Source: Magnetospirillum sp.
Lineage (GTDB): Bacteria > Pseudomonadota > Alphaproteobacteria > Rhodospirillales > Magnetospirillaceae
Assembly: GCA_024707145.1 (NCBI GenBank)
Contig: JANQAI010000011.1
Span: forward strand, 868,001-932,000
Direction: 5' to 3'
DNA: 64,000 nt
A model generated the notes under the pieces. That model was not told the DNA's origin. It did not search any database and saw nothing but the letters and a program-made list of their open reading frames with translations. How positions within the stretch are numbered: position 1 is the first letter of the stretch; each line of letters starts with the position of its first letter. The translations under genes and the position numbers were made by a program. Of the stretch, positions 16,721 to 26,956 are shown one piece after another.

Positions 16721-18807
16721 CGTAGCGTCCTGACCGCCGCGTCGCGGTCGAACAGGTAGAGCAGCACCCGGAGCGCCTCGCCACGCGGCGACTTCAGGCT
16801 CCGGGTCGCGCTCCAGGATCAGCCGGGAATCGTCGCGCGCCGCCGCCAGCAGGTCGCCGTGGATGGACAGGTCGGCCAGGGCGAATTCGGGCAGGCCGCT
16901 CTGGCGGGTGCCCAGCACCTCGCCGCCGCCGCGCAGGCGCAGATCCTCCTCGGCGATGACGAAGCCGTCTTCCGTGGCGCGCATGATCTCCAGGCGGGCC
17001 TTGGCGTTCTCCGACAGCGGCGAATCGTAGAGCAGCAGGCAGGTGGACGCCCCAGAGCCGCGGCCGACGCGGCCGCGCAGCTGGTGCAGTTGGGCCAGGC
17101 CGAAGCGCTCGGCGTGCTCGATCACCATGATGGTGGCTTCCGGCACGTTGACCCCACCTCGATCACCGTGGTCGCCACCAGAATGTCCAACTCGCCCTCG
17201 GCGAAGGCCGCCATCACCTTGTCCCTGGCGGGCCCCTTCATCTTGCCGTGCACCAGGCCGACGCGCCCATTCCCATCCTTGGCCCCGAACAGCTGGGTCA
17301 GGTGGCGGTGGCGGTCCTCGGCGGCGGCGAGGTCGGAATTTTCCGATTCCTCCACCAGCGGACAGACCCAATAGACGCGGGCGCCGCCCTTGACGGCGCG
17401 GGCGACGCCGCCGATGACGTCGTCCATGCGCGCCAGTGGCAGCACCCGGGTGTCAACCGGTTGACGCCCCGGCGGCTTCTCGTCCAGCCGCGAACCGTCC
17501 ATGTCGCCATAGGCGGTCAGCAGCAGGGTGCGGGGGATGGGGGTAGCCGTCATCACCAGTACGTCCACCGCTTGGCCCTTGGCCGCCAGCTCCAGGCGCT
17601 GATGCACGCCGAAGCGGTGCTGTTCGTCGATGATGGCCAGCGCCAGGTCGCGGAACGCCACCTCTTCCTGGAACAGGGCGTGGGTACCGATCATGATCTG
17701 GATATCGCCGGCCGCTAGCGCGGCCAGCGTCGCCTCGCGGGCCTTCCCCTTGTCGCGCCCGGTCAGCAGGCCAACGCGTATTCCGGCGGCGGCGGCCAGC
17801 GGCTCAATGGTGGCGAGATGCTGGCGGGCCAGGATTTCCGTGGGCGCCATCAGGGCGGCCTGGGCGCCGCTCTCCACCGCGCTCAGGGCCGCCAGCAGCG
17901 CCACCACCGTCTTGCCGCTGCCCACGTCGCCCTGAAGCAGGCGCAGCATGCGGATGGGCTCGGCCATATCGGCGTCGATCTCGGCCAGGGCGCGGCCCTG
18001 CGCACCCGTCAGCGACCACGGCAGGGCCGCCATCACCTTGGCACGCAGGCTGCCGTCGCCGGTGATGGGCCGGCCCTTGAGCTTGCGCATGCTGGCCCGC
18101 ACCATGGCCAGGGCCAACTGATTGGCGAGCAGTTCGTCGTAGGCGAGCCGGCGGCGGGCCGGCGAATCCTCCACCACCGCCCGCTCGCTGTCGGGGCGGT
18201 GCAGAACCTCCAGGGCCTGCCGCCAGTTCGGCCCCTGCTGACGGGCCAGCCAGGCGGCATCCTGCCATTCCGGCAGGTCGGGCGTGCGGTCCAGCGCCGC
18301 GCGCACCGTCTTGGCCACCATCCGCGCCGACAGCCCGGCGGTGAGCGGGTAAACCGGCTCCACGGTCATCACGCTGGCCTGCTCGGCCACCGGCACCATG
18401 TGGTCGGGATGGGTCATCTGGATTTCGTTGTTGAAATGCTCGATCACGCCGCTGACCACCCGCCATTCGCCCTCGGGCAATTGGCGGCGCAGCCAGTCCT
18501 CGCGGCCGTGGAAGAAGACCAGATGCAGGAAACCGGTCTCGTCGGAGCAGCGCACCCGGTACGGCCGCTTGGACGAGGAGGAAGGGAAGTGCGCCTCCAC
18601 CTGCACCACCAGGGTCGCCACCTTGCCCGACGGCGCCTCGGCCACCTTGGGGTTGAAGCGGCGGTCCACCACGCCGGAGGGCAGGTGCCACAACAGGTCC
18701 ACCACCCGTTCGCCGCACAGGCGTTCGTACAGCGGCGCCAGTTTGGTGCCGATGCCGGGCAGGGTGGTGATCGGCGCGAACAGCGGGTTCAACAGGCTGG
18801 GACGCAT
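16711..18807 (-). CDS. recG: ATP-dependent DNA helicase RecG (two frame breaks)
   Basis: RecG reverses stalled forks and branch-migrates Holliday junctions. The reconstructed length is ~698 residues, as in the family. The N-terminal wedge/OB domain precedes Walker A GDVGSGKT, the DEAH-type box IIDEQHRFGVHQR, motif III TATPIPRT and motif VI HQLRGRVGRG. The frame breaks after VATTVIEVG: C4 at 17152-17155 (G4 on the coding strand) needs one more base to read VIEVGVNVPEA. It breaks again near 16796-16800, where one extra base must go to reach ILERDPELKSPRGEALRVLL and a stop at 16711-16713. Given recG's conservation I regard the breaks as sequence errors. Divergent from sdhE-mfd. Confidence 0.92.
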
Positions 18808-18889
18808 GGAAGGCGAGCTTGGTGGCTGACAGGAACGCGGGAACGCTCTATATCCTAGGCCTCCTCATTTATGAAGCAATGCCCGCGCG

Positions 18890-19153
18890 ATGGACGCACG
18901 ACTGAAACGACTCCTGTTCCGGGCTCACCACATGGGCTCCAACGAAAACGACATCCTGTTCGGCGGCTTTGCCGAGAAGTACCTGGCGACGCTCACCCCG
19001 GAGCAGGTGGATCGTTTCGAGGCGCTGATCGCCGAAACCGACAACGACCTGTTCAATTGGGTGACGGCCAAGGAGCCGGTGCCCGCGCGCCTGAACCATG
19101 ACGTCATGGTCATGATTCAGGTCTTCGTTCAGAAAGAAGCCGCACGCACTTGA
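18890..19153 (+). CDS. sdhE: SdhE/CptB-type FAD assembly factor
   Basis: An 87-residue all-helical protein of the SdhE (YgfY/SDHAF2) family, which helps insert FAD covalently into succinate dehydrogenase. The overall pattern fits: LKRLLFRAHHMGSNENDILFGGFAEKYLATLTPEQVDRFEALI, then DNDLFNWVTAKEPVP. The signature RGxxE is changed to MGSNE: Gly16 and Glu19, the key residues, are kept, but the Arg is Met15. The gene is transcribed divergently from recG and its stop overlaps the TTG start of mfd, a common alphaproteobacterial arrangement. Confidence 0.88.
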   Translation: MDARLKRLLFRAHHMGSNENDILFGGFAEKYLATLTPEQVDRFEALIAETDNDLFNWVTAKEPVPARLNHDVMVMIQVFVQKEAART

Positions 19154-22100
19154 AGAAGCTTGAGGAATTCCTCGGCGAGCCGGGCCGCACCGCCATTGCC
19201 GGCGCGCCCGAAGGGGTGGATGCCCTGGCCGTCGCCCGCCTGGCGCGGGCGAAAGGGGGCGCGACGTCCTGCACGTAGCCCGCGACGACGGGCGCATGGC
19301 CCGTATGGCCGAGGCCCTGGCCTTCTTCGCGCCCGACGTGGAAATCCTGGAATTCCCCGGCTGGGACTGCGTGCCTTATGACCGCGTCTCGCCCAATGTG
19401 GACGTGGTCGCCCGGCGTATCGACACCCTGGTCCGCCTGACCGCCGAGGGCGGGCAGGGGACGCGGATTGTGCTGACCACCGTGGCGGCGCTGCTGCAGC
19501 GCGTGCCGCCGCGCCAGACCCTCGCCGGTGCCTCGTTCTCGGCCCGCGTCGGCGGACGCATGGATGTGGACGGCGTGGTGTCGTTCCTCAACCGCAACGG
19601 CTATACCCGCGCCGACACGGTGATGGAGCCCGGCGAATACGCCGTGCGTGGCGGCATCGTCGACTTGTTCCCGCCGGGCACGCCCGAGCCGGTGCGCCTG
19701 GATTTTTTCGGCGACGAACTGGAGAGCATCCGCAGTTTCGACCCCATGAGCCAGCGCACCACCGGCAAGCTGGACAGCTTCGCCCTGGCGCCGGTCAGCG
19801 AGGTTCTGCTGGACGAAGCCTCCATCGGCCGTTTCCGTTCGGGCTACCGTGAGATGTTCGGCAATCCGTCGGGGTCCGATCCGCTGTATGAGGCCATTTC
19901 CGGCGGCGTGAAGTTCACCGGCATGGAGCATTGGCTGCCGCTGTTCCATGACGGGCTGGACACCCTGTTCGCCTATGCGCCCGAGGCGGTGGTGGTGCTC
20001 GACCATCAGGCCGAGGAAGCCCGCGAGGCCCGCCACGCCTTGGTGCTGGAATATTACGAGGCGCGGCGCACCATCACCGGTGCCGGGCTGGCCGAATCCG
20101 GCATGGTCTACCATCCGGTGCCGCCCCCCAAGTTGTATCTGGAAAAGGACGAGTGGGACCGCCTGCTGGCGTCGCGTCCTACCTTCGCACTGTCGCCCTT
20201 CGCCGCCGTCGAGGGCGTCAAGCGTGCGGTTGACGCGGAGGGCCGCGCCGGGCGCGATTTCGGCGATGTGCGGGCGCGGCCGGGCGCCAATGTCTACGAC
20301 GCCCTGAAGGATCATATCGACAGCGAAATGGCTGCCGGGCGCCGGGTTGTGGTGGCGGCCTGGACGGCTGGCTCCCGTGACCGCCTGTGCCATCTGCTCA
20401 ATGACCACGGCCTCAAGGCGGTCACCGCCGTGGACGGCTGGCCCGAGGCCGAGGCTCTGGGCAAGGCCAAGGTGCCCATGGTGGTGCTGGGCCTGGATCA
20501 CGGCTTCACCCTGCCGGATCTGGCGCTCGTCACCGAACAGGACCTGCTGGGCGACCGTCTCGCCCGGCCGGCGCGCAAGAAAAAGAAGGGCTCGCAGTTC
20601 ATCGCCGAGGCCGCCGCCCTGTCCGAGGGCGACCTGGTGGTGCATGTGGAGCATGGCATCGGCCGCTATGACGGGCTGGTGACCCTGCAGGTGGCCGGCG
20701 CTCCGCATGACTGCCTGCGGGTGCTCTATGACGGCGGCGACAAACTGTTCGTGCCGGTCGAGAATATCGACGTGCTTAGCCGCTACGGCTCGGAAGATGC
20801 CGGCGTCCAACTGGACAAGCTGGGCGGCGTGGCCTGGCAGGCCCGCAAGGCCAAGCTGAAGAAGCGCATCCGCGACATGGCCGACCAGCTGATCGCCATT
20901 GCCGCCCAGCGCCAGATGCGCAAGGCCGACAGTCTGGCTCCGCCGGAAGGGCTGTGGGACGAATTCTGCGCCCGCTTCCCCTATGCCGAAACCGAGGACC
21001 AGAGCCGCGCCATCGAGGACGCCATCGCCGACCTGCAATCGGGCCGCCCCATGGACCGGCTGGTTTGCGGCGACGTGGGCTTCGGCAAGACCGAGGTGGC
21101 CATGCGCGCCGCCTTCGTCGCCGCCATGGCCGGCATGCAGGTGGCCATCGTGGTGCCGACCACCTTGCTGGCCCGCCAGCACTACCGCAATTTCGCCGAA
21201 CGCTTCAAAGGCCTGCCGGTCAACGTGGAGCAGCTGTCCCGCCTGGTGACCGCCAAGCATGCCGCCGAGGTGAAGAAGGGGATCGCCGACGGCTCGGCGG
21301 ATATCGTCGTCGGCACCCACGCCCTGCTGGCCAAGGGCATCACCTTCAAGCGCCTGGGCCTGCTGATCGTCGACGAGGAGCAGCATTTCGGCGTCGCCCA
21401 CAAGGAGCGCCTGAAACAGCTCAAGGCCGACGTGCACGTGCTGACGCTGACCGCCACGCCCATCCCGCGCACGCTGCAACTGGCGCTGACCGGCGTGAAG
21501 GAGATGAGCGTCATCGCCACGCCGCCGGTGGACCGGCTGGCCGTGCGGACCTTCGTGCTGCCCTTCGATCCGGTGGTGGTGCGCGAGGCGATCCTGCGCG
21601 AACGCTATCGCGGCGGCCAAGTGTTCTATGTATGCCCGCGCCTGGCCGATATCGACCGGGTCGCCGACCGCATCGCCAAGCTGGTGCCCGAGGTCAAATG
21701 CGCCGTCGCCCATGGCCGGCTGACGCCCACCGAGCTGGAAGAGGTGATGACCGCTTTCGGCGACAAGCAGTACGACGTGCTGCTGTCCACCAACATCATC
21801 GAATCGGGCATCGACATGCCCAGCGTCAACACGCTGATCATCCACCGCGCCGACATGTTCGGCCTAGGGCAGCTGTACCAGCTGCGCGGGCGCGTGGGGC
21901 GCAGCAAGACGCGCGGCTATGCCTATTTCACCCTGCCCACCGAGAAGGTGCTGTCCAAGGCCGCCGAGAAGCGGCTGCAGGTCATGCAGGCCTTGGACAC
22001 CTTGGGCGCCGGCTTCCAGTTGGCCAGCCACGACCTGGACATCCGCGGCGCCGGCAACCTGCTGGGCGAAGAGCAGTCGGGCCATATCCGCGAGGTGGGC

Positions 22101-22633
22101 ATCGAACTCTACCAGCAGCTCATCGAGGAGGCCGTGGCGGCCGCCAAGGGCGGTGAGGGGGCTTGCCCGCCGAGGAATGGTCGCCCCAGATCACCATCGG
22201 CACGCCGGTGCTGATCCCCGAAACCTATGTGCAGGACCTGTCGGTGCGGCTGTCGCTGTACCGGCGCATCGCCGGCCTGTCCGACGCTGCCGAGATCGAC
22301 GCGCTGGCCGCCGAGTTGGTCGACCGCTTCGGCAAACTGCCGCCCGAGGTGGAGAACCTGCTGCAGGTGGTCGCCATCAAGGCGGCGTGCAAGCAGGCCA
22401 ATATCGAGAAGGTGGATGCCGGCCCCAAGGGGGCGGTGATCACCTTCCGCAACAACACCTTCCCCAATCCGGCCGGGCTGGTGCAGTTGATCAGCCAGCA
22501 ACTGGGCACCGCCAAGCTGCGCCCCGACCATAAGCTGGTATTCATCCGCACCTGGGAAGAGTCGCCTCAACGGGTCAAGGCGTTGCAGAAGCTGACGGGC
22601 AAGCTGGCGGAGATCGCCCGCGGCACGGCATAG
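19150..22633 (+). CDS. mfd: Transcription-repair coupling factor Mfd (two frame breaks)
   Basis: Mfd removes stalled RNA polymerase and recruits UvrA. The reconstructed length is ~1161 residues. The start is probably TTG 19150, overlapping the sdhE stop. The frame breaks at G5 19255-19259 (one G short; repaired it reads AKGGRDVLHVARDDG) and at G5 22157-22161 (one G short; repaired GGEGGLPAEEWSP). Order: UvrB-like N-domain, RNAP-interaction domain (GDLVVHVEHGIGRYDGL), translocase with Walker A GDVGFGKTEVAMRA, DEEQ box IVDEEQHFGV, TATPIPRT and QLRGRVGRS, then the C-terminal D7 domain (TYVQDLSVRLSLYRRI). Both breaks are single-base losses in G runs, so probably errors. Confidence 0.94.
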
Positions 22634-22654
22634 GCCGACACCGTTCCGACGGGC

Positions 22655-22740
22655 GAAACACAGAGTCTTTTAGAGAAGAGCTAAGCCCCCTTCCTTGACG
22701 CTTTCTGTGTGTCCTCTGTGTCTCTGTGGTGAATTCCCGC
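22655..22740. repeat. CTGTGT-type extragenic repeat, copy 1
   Basis: Between mfd and the next gene, ACACAGAG is followed about 60 bases later by TGTGTCCTCTGTGTCTCTGTGG, giving an imperfect inverted repeat. The same CTGTGT vocabulary reappears after the next gene at 24600-24690. The rest of 22634-22865 shows no gene; an AT-rich patch (TATTTAAATT near 22780) could hold a promoter for the downstream gene. Confidence 0.5.
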
Positions 22741-22865
22741 CGGGATACGCCACGAACGCAGGACACGTCCCCGTCCGTATTTAAATTCCCCCTACTATCA
22801 GGTGGATTGTCTCGCCTCCCTCTTCCCGCCATGGTTACGCCAGAAACATACCTTTGGGGGTATTG

Positions 22866-24548
22866 ATGAGAGGGTTGGGTTTGGCGGTCGCCGTGCTGGT
22901 GCTGGTGCTGGTCGGGGGCGCGGCGCGGGCGGAGGAACCGAAATGGGGGCCGCACGTCGACCTGGAGGGCAAGGCCGGCACCGATCGCAATCTCGGCGAG
23001 GCCGACCTGTTCCTGCCTGTGGTGCAGGACCGCGATACCCTGCTGTTCGCCAGCCTGCGCACCCGCCTGGACGACGAGGGAAGCCGCGAGGGCAATTTCG
23101 GCCTGGGCCTGCGGCAGATGCTGGATTCCGGCTGGAACCTGGGAACGTATGGCTATTTCGACCGCCGCCGCACCGACGCCGGCAGCCTGTTCAATCAGGC
23201 CACCCTGGGGGTCGAAGCGCTGGGGCAGGACTGGGACCTGCGCGCCAACGGCTATATCGGTCTGGGCAGCGGCCGGCGCCGGCTGGACTCGGCGACCTCC
23301 GGTGGCGACGCCACGGCGGCGCTGGCCGGCAACACCGTGCAGGTAACCGTCTCCGACACTCTCACCACCACCTGGGAGGAGCGCGCGCTATCGGGCTTTG
23401 ATGCCGAGATCGGCTGGCGGGTGCCGGTGTTCGCGGCGGATTCGGGGGCCGCTCTGCGGGTCTATGGCGGCGGCTACCGCTTCAGCGCCGACGGCGTGCC
23501 CGACGTGGCCGGGCCGCGCGGCCGCCTTGACCTGACCTTCGATGAGGTGCCGCATCTGTGGGAGGGCTCGCGACTGTCGCTGGGGGCCGAGGTGCAGCAC
23601 GACGATCCACGTGGCGGCCAGGGCTTCCTGTCGGCACGGCTGCGGATTCCGCTGCAAGTGTTCGGGCAGCCGTCATCGGCGCTCACCGCGCAGGAGCGCC
23701 GCATGGCCGACCCCATCGTGCGCGACGTCGATATTGTCAGCAGCGGCGTGCGGCCCACCACCACGGTGACCGCGGTGGGCTATAGCGAAACCGCGACGAC
23801 GGCCGGCGGCGGCGCCATCACCGTGCTGGACGGCGCCAGCACCGCCAATCTGCCCGCCGCCGTGGCCGCCGCCGGGGTGGGCAGCACGGTGATCCTGTCG
23901 GGCACCTTCAACACTACCGATACCGTCGCCCTGCAATCCAGCCAAACGGTGATGGGGCAGGGCGACCTGAGGGTGCGCAGCCCGTCGGGCCGTACCGCCA
24001 CCCTGACCGCCTCGGCCGGTGCCACCATCGCGGCAACCCTGACGCCGGTAGCCGCCCAAGCGGCGGTCGCCATGGCAAACGGCAGCACGTTGCGCGGAAT
24101 AACCGTTACCGCGAACAATACCGGTGTCAATGTCAATAGCAACGTCTACGGGATCGAGGTGAACGGCGTCAGCGGCGCCGTCATTGCCGGCAACACGGTG
24201 ACCGCCACCAGCCCGGTATCGAGCGCCATCGCCATCCGACTTTTCAAGGCCACCGACATCACCGTCGATGGCAATGCCGTCACCGCCATCAACACCAACT
24301 CCGGCGGTGGCACGGCGATTGCTGTGCAGATGGTGTGGGCGGGGGGCGTGGCGGCGACGGCGACGGTGAGCGGAAACACCTTGTCCGCCAGCGCCTTCAA
24401 CGGCTACGCCCTCTACATCGACGACTCGACGCCTCTGCCGGGTTCGGCTGGAAACGTCGTTCTCGCGGGCGGTTGCGCCGGCAGCGGCAGCGGCGGTCCG
24501 ATCGATTATGTCGACGCCCTCGGCGCCAGCCATACCTGCCGCCCCTGA
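22866..24548 (+). CDS. Predicted outer-membrane beta-barrel plus beta-helix surface protein
   Basis: A 560-residue exported protein. The signal peptide is residues 1-~22 (MRGLGLAVAVLVLVLVGGAARA). Residues ~28-270 look like an inverse-autotransporter (intimin-type) barrel: GPHVDLEGKAGTDRNLGEADLFLPVVQD, then alternating aromatic strands (LRQMLDSGWNLGTYGYFDRRRT, FNQATLGVEALGQDWDLRANGYIGLG) and ending LSARLRIPLQVFG. Residues ~300-560 are Thr/Val/Ala/Asn-rich repeats (SGAVIAGNTVTA, ATDITVDGNAVTA, AATATVSGNTLSA) typical of a right-handed parallel beta-helix passenger. ATG 22866 follows GGGGGT. It is flanked on both sides by CTGTGT-type repeats, which may mark a mobile accessory insertion. Assignment is by pattern; no close family name is certain. 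Confidence 0.7.
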   Translation: MRGLGLAVAVLVLVLVGGAARAEEPKWGPHVDLEGKAGTDRNLGEADLFLPVVQDRDTLLFASLRTRLDDEGSREGNFGLGLRQMLDSGWNLGTYGYFDRRRTDAGSLFNQATLGVEALGQDWDLRANGYIGLGSGRRRLDSATSGGDATAALAGNTVQVTVSDTLTTTWEERALSGFDAEIGWRVPVFAADSGAALRVYGGGYRFSADGVPDVAGPRGRLDLTFDEVPHLWEGSRLSLGAEVQHDDPRGGQGFLSARLRIPLQVFGQPSSALTAQERRMADPIVRDVDIVSSGVRPTTTVTAVGYSETATTAGGGAITVLDGASTANLPAAVAAAGVGSTVILSGTFNTTDTVALQSSQTVMGQGDLRVRSPSGRTATLTASAGATIAATLTPVAAQAAVAMANGSTLRGITVTANNTGVNVNSNVYGIEVNGVSGAVIAGNTVTATSPVSSAIAIRLFKATDITVDGNAVTAINTNSGGGTAIAVQMVWAGGVAATATVSGNTLSASAFNGYALYIDDSTPLPGSAGNVVLAGGCAGSGSGGPIDYVDALGASHTCRP

Positions 24549-24820
24549 GAAAAAGGGTGCGGGAGCGCGGAGACGCCCGGCCTCTGGTGACATCGGTTCC
24601 ACGGAACACAGATGAACACAGATAAGGAAAACATATCTGTGTTCATCTGTGTGCGCCGTCAGGCGCCTGTGTTTATCTGTGTTTGTTGAGCGCTGATGGC
24701 CGCGAGGCCAAAGGGCGGCCGAGCATTCCAGGCGTCTGGTGCTATCTTTAACCGGACACCCGTGGGTCAAGCCCGAGGGTGACGGCAAAAAGAAGCGACT
24801 CAGTCTGAACCAGACAAACT
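24549..24820. repeat. Hairpin-rich extragenic repeat, copy 2 (CTGTGT type)
   Basis: No gene is seen here. A perfect 19-bp inverted repeat has arms at 24606-24624 and 24634-24652 (ACACAGATGAACACAGATA and its complement) with a 9-nt loop. A second hairpin GCGCC-GTCA-GGCGC follows at 24653-24666, then CTGTGTTTATCTGTGTTTG. The arms could terminate transcription, but there is no U-tract, so an extragenic palindromic repeat is the better reading. Farther on, CCGAGGGTGACGG (24773-24785) recurs at 50713-50725. Confidence 0.65.
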
Positions 24821-25468
24821 CTAAGACAGCGCCGCCTCGGCCTCGGCCTCGCGGGCGATGTCGATCAGGCGCAGCAGGACGTCCGGTTCCTGGGCGCCGG
24901 CGACGGCGTACTGTCCTTCCAGCACCAGACAGGGGACGCCGTTGACCCCCAGACGGTGAGCGCGGGCATTGTCGTTCATCACCGCCGCGATGTCGGCATC
25001 CGACTGCAGGTAGGCTTCCAGGGTCCGCGGCGGCAAGCCCACCGACTGGCCGATGTCCACCAGTTCGCCGATCATGCCGATGTCGCGGCCTTCGCAGAAA
25101 TAGGCGCGATAGAGGGCCTCCACCGTGTCGGCCTCGTGCCCCAGCCCGGCGGCGAAGCGGATCATGCGATGGGAATTCAGCGTGTTGGGGGCGCGGGTGA
25201 TGCGGTCGAAGGCGAAATTGATGCCCTCGGTCTCGCCGGCCGCCGCCACGGCGCCATGGACCCGTTGAACCCGCGCCGGACCGCCGAACTTGCGGTCCAG
25301 ATAGGCGCGTCGGTCGATGCCCTCCAGCGGGATGTCGGGATTGAGCAGGAAAGGCCGCCAATGGATGTCGGCGCGCGTGCCCGGCCGCATGGCCAAGGCC
25401 CGCTCGAAGCGGCGTTTGCCGACGTAGCACCAGGGACAGACGGTGTCGAAGATGAATTCGATCTTCAC
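24821..25468 (-). CDS. DsbA-family (FrnE-like) thiol oxidoreductase
   Basis: A 215-residue thioredoxin-fold protein of the DsbA/2-hydroxychromene isomerase/FrnE group. The active site CPWC occupies residues 11-14 right after the first strand (MKIEFIFDTV), the helical insertion follows, and the cis-Pro loop is GVNGVPCLVLEGQYAVAGAQEPDVL near residue 180. There is no signal peptide, so cytosolic, unlike periplasmic DsbA. The likely role is thiol-disulfide exchange or redox protection; the substrate is unknown. Confidence 0.9.
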   Translation of the reverse strand: MKIEFIFDTVCPWCYVGKRRFERALAMRPGTRADIHWRPFLLNPDIPLEGIDRRAYLDRKFGGPARVQRVHGAVAAAGETEGINFAFDRITRAPNTLNSHRMIRFAAGLGHEADTVEALYRAYFCEGRDIGMIGELVDIGQSVGLPPRTLEAYLQSDADIAAVMNDNARAHRLGVNGVPCLVLEGQYAVAGAQEPDVLLRLIDIAREAEAEAALS

Positions 25469-25508
25469 TTGCTACCCTAGTAAAAGAGCCATGCGCGCGC
25501 CCGTGCCG

Positions 25509-26813
25509 TCAGTCGATGTTGCGTCGCGCCCGCGCCAGCAGCGAGGCCACGGTATCGTCGTCACGCGCGTCGGTGCAGCCCACCTGCACCCATACCTTGA
25601 CCGGCTGATAGACCTCGCGCACGGCGAAGTCGGTGTAGGCCAGCACGCCGGCGATGCGGTGCATGACCACCTCCGCCTCGGCCAGCGGAGTATCGGGCAG
25701 GATGACGCAGAATTCGTGCGGCGCATAGGCGGCGGTCAGGTCCTCGGCCCGCAACAGGCCGGTGATCCACTGGCCCACCTGCTGGGTCAGGTGCAGTGCG
25801 GCGTCCTCGCCGAACTGCCGCCGCACGCCGTCGATGTTGGGGGAGGCGAAGAACACCACGGCCAGGTGGCGGTCCTGCGCCTTGGCCAAATCCAGGCGAT
25901 TGGCCAGATAGGCGTCGAAGAAGGTCCGGCCGTAGGCGCCGGTGGCCGGGTCGCGGGTGGCCGGAGCCAGGCTGTCGCCGAGGGCGGCGCGGATGCTCCA
26001 GCGCAATTGCTGGCGGCGGACCAGCGACTGGAGCACCGTGTGCAGCACCGCCGGGTCGGCCTGGGGCGACAACACCCGGGTGGCGCCCCGACGATAGGGT
26101 TCGTCGGCCGCGCCGGCGCTCAGCAGCACCAGGGGCAGGTTGAACAGCCGCGGGTTGGTGCGCACCTGGGAACAGAAGCCCAGCAGGCCCTCGGGCTCCT
26201 CGCCGAAGGAGATCAGGGCGGCGTCGAAATTGCGCCGGGTCAGCAGATCTTCGGCGTCGAACAGGTTGCCGCAGCAGACCATTTCGCCGATATCGGCGAG
26301 AAACGGAGCCGCCACCTCGGCCCGGTCACCGATCAGCAGAAGGACGGGCGAGGAACCGCCGGGGCCGCTGACCCGCTCGCGGGCGGCCACGCCGAACGCC
26401 TTGGCCACCAGGGCGCGCTGTCGCAGTTCCGCGTGCATGGTTTCCAGCCGGACCAGCGGGCGCAGGCGGGCCTGCAGTTCCACATCGTCGCAGGCTGCCT
26501 CGACCACGTCGTCGAGGCCGGCTGCGAGAGCCTGCCGGCAGAGGGCGGGAGTCGCGGCCTCCACCACCAGAAGAACCGGGATGTCCTCGGTCGCCGGATC
26601 GGCCTTCAGCGTCGCTCCCAGGGCAATGGCATCGCTGTCCGCCGGTTGGCCGATGAGGATGAGATCGGGGTGCTCCTGCCGTGCATGCGCCTGTCCGTCG
26701 GCCGAGGCGGCCACCACGGTCGCATGATAGCCGCCATGGCCAAGGCGTTCCGCCAATAGCTGGGCGTGGCCGGGGGTAGCGTCGACGATCAAGACATTGG
26801 CAAGCCGAATCAT
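25509..26813 (-). CDS. PleD-like double receiver-GGDEF protein with degenerate active sites
   Basis: A 434-residue protein with REC-REC-GGDEF architecture like the cell-cycle regulator PleD/PopA. Receiver 1 starts NVLIVDATPGHAQLLAERL, and its phospho-acceptor position reads DLILIGQPADSD, with Gly where Asp is expected. Receiver 2 (SPVLLLIGDRAEVAAPF ... FDAALISFGEEPEG) also lacks the Asp. The C-terminal domain keeps GGDEF-fold landmarks (DPATGAYGRTFFDAYLANRLDLA, then LLRAEDLTAAYAPHEFCVIL), but the GGDEF loop is APHEF, so cyclase activity is unlikely. It may be a c-di-GMP- or partner-binding pseudo-enzyme. ATG 26813 is chosen at the start of the receiver; the longer open frame upstream has no domain. 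Confidence 0.8.
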   Translation of the reverse strand: MIRLANVLIVDATPGHAQLLAERLGHGGYHATVVAASADGQAHARQEHPDLILIGQPADSDAIALGATLKADPATEDIPVLLVVEAATPALCRQALAAGLDDVVEAACDDVELQARLRPLVRLETMHAELRQRALVAKAFGVAARERVSGPGGSSPVLLLIGDRAEVAAPFLADIGEMVCCGNLFDAEDLLTRRNFDAALISFGEEPEGLLGFCSQVRTNPRLFNLPLVLLSAGAADEPYRRGATRVLSPQADPAVLHTVLQSLVRRQQLRWSIRAALGDSLAPATRDPATGAYGRTFFDAYLANRLDLAKAQDRHLAVVFFASPNIDGVRRQFGEDAALHLTQQVGQWITGLLRAEDLTAAYAPHEFCVILPDTPLAEAEVVMHRIAGVLAYTDFAVREVYQPVKVWVQVGCTDARDDDTVASLLARARRNID

Positions 26814-26956
26814 GTGTTCCGTCCAGGCGCGGTCCCAGCGAGAAGAGTTGACAAGGATAATACGGATCCTGGCCGCCCATAAGGGGGAAGTGATTTCCGC
26901 GTCGGATTTGCGAACCCGGAAAGGATGGCGGCGTTGACACTTGGGGAGGGCACGGC

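Noticed and set aside
19110..21845. 911-codon open frame on the minus strand opposite mfd
   Set aside because: His/Gly/Gln/Leu-rich translation without any motif, exactly antisense to a well-supported gene; a usual shadow in GC-rich DNA.
19150..22633. Programmed frameshifting in mfd
   Set aside because: Both sites are plain G runs one base short, and the same defect appears in unrelated genes; no stimulatory structure or conserved slippery site is evident.
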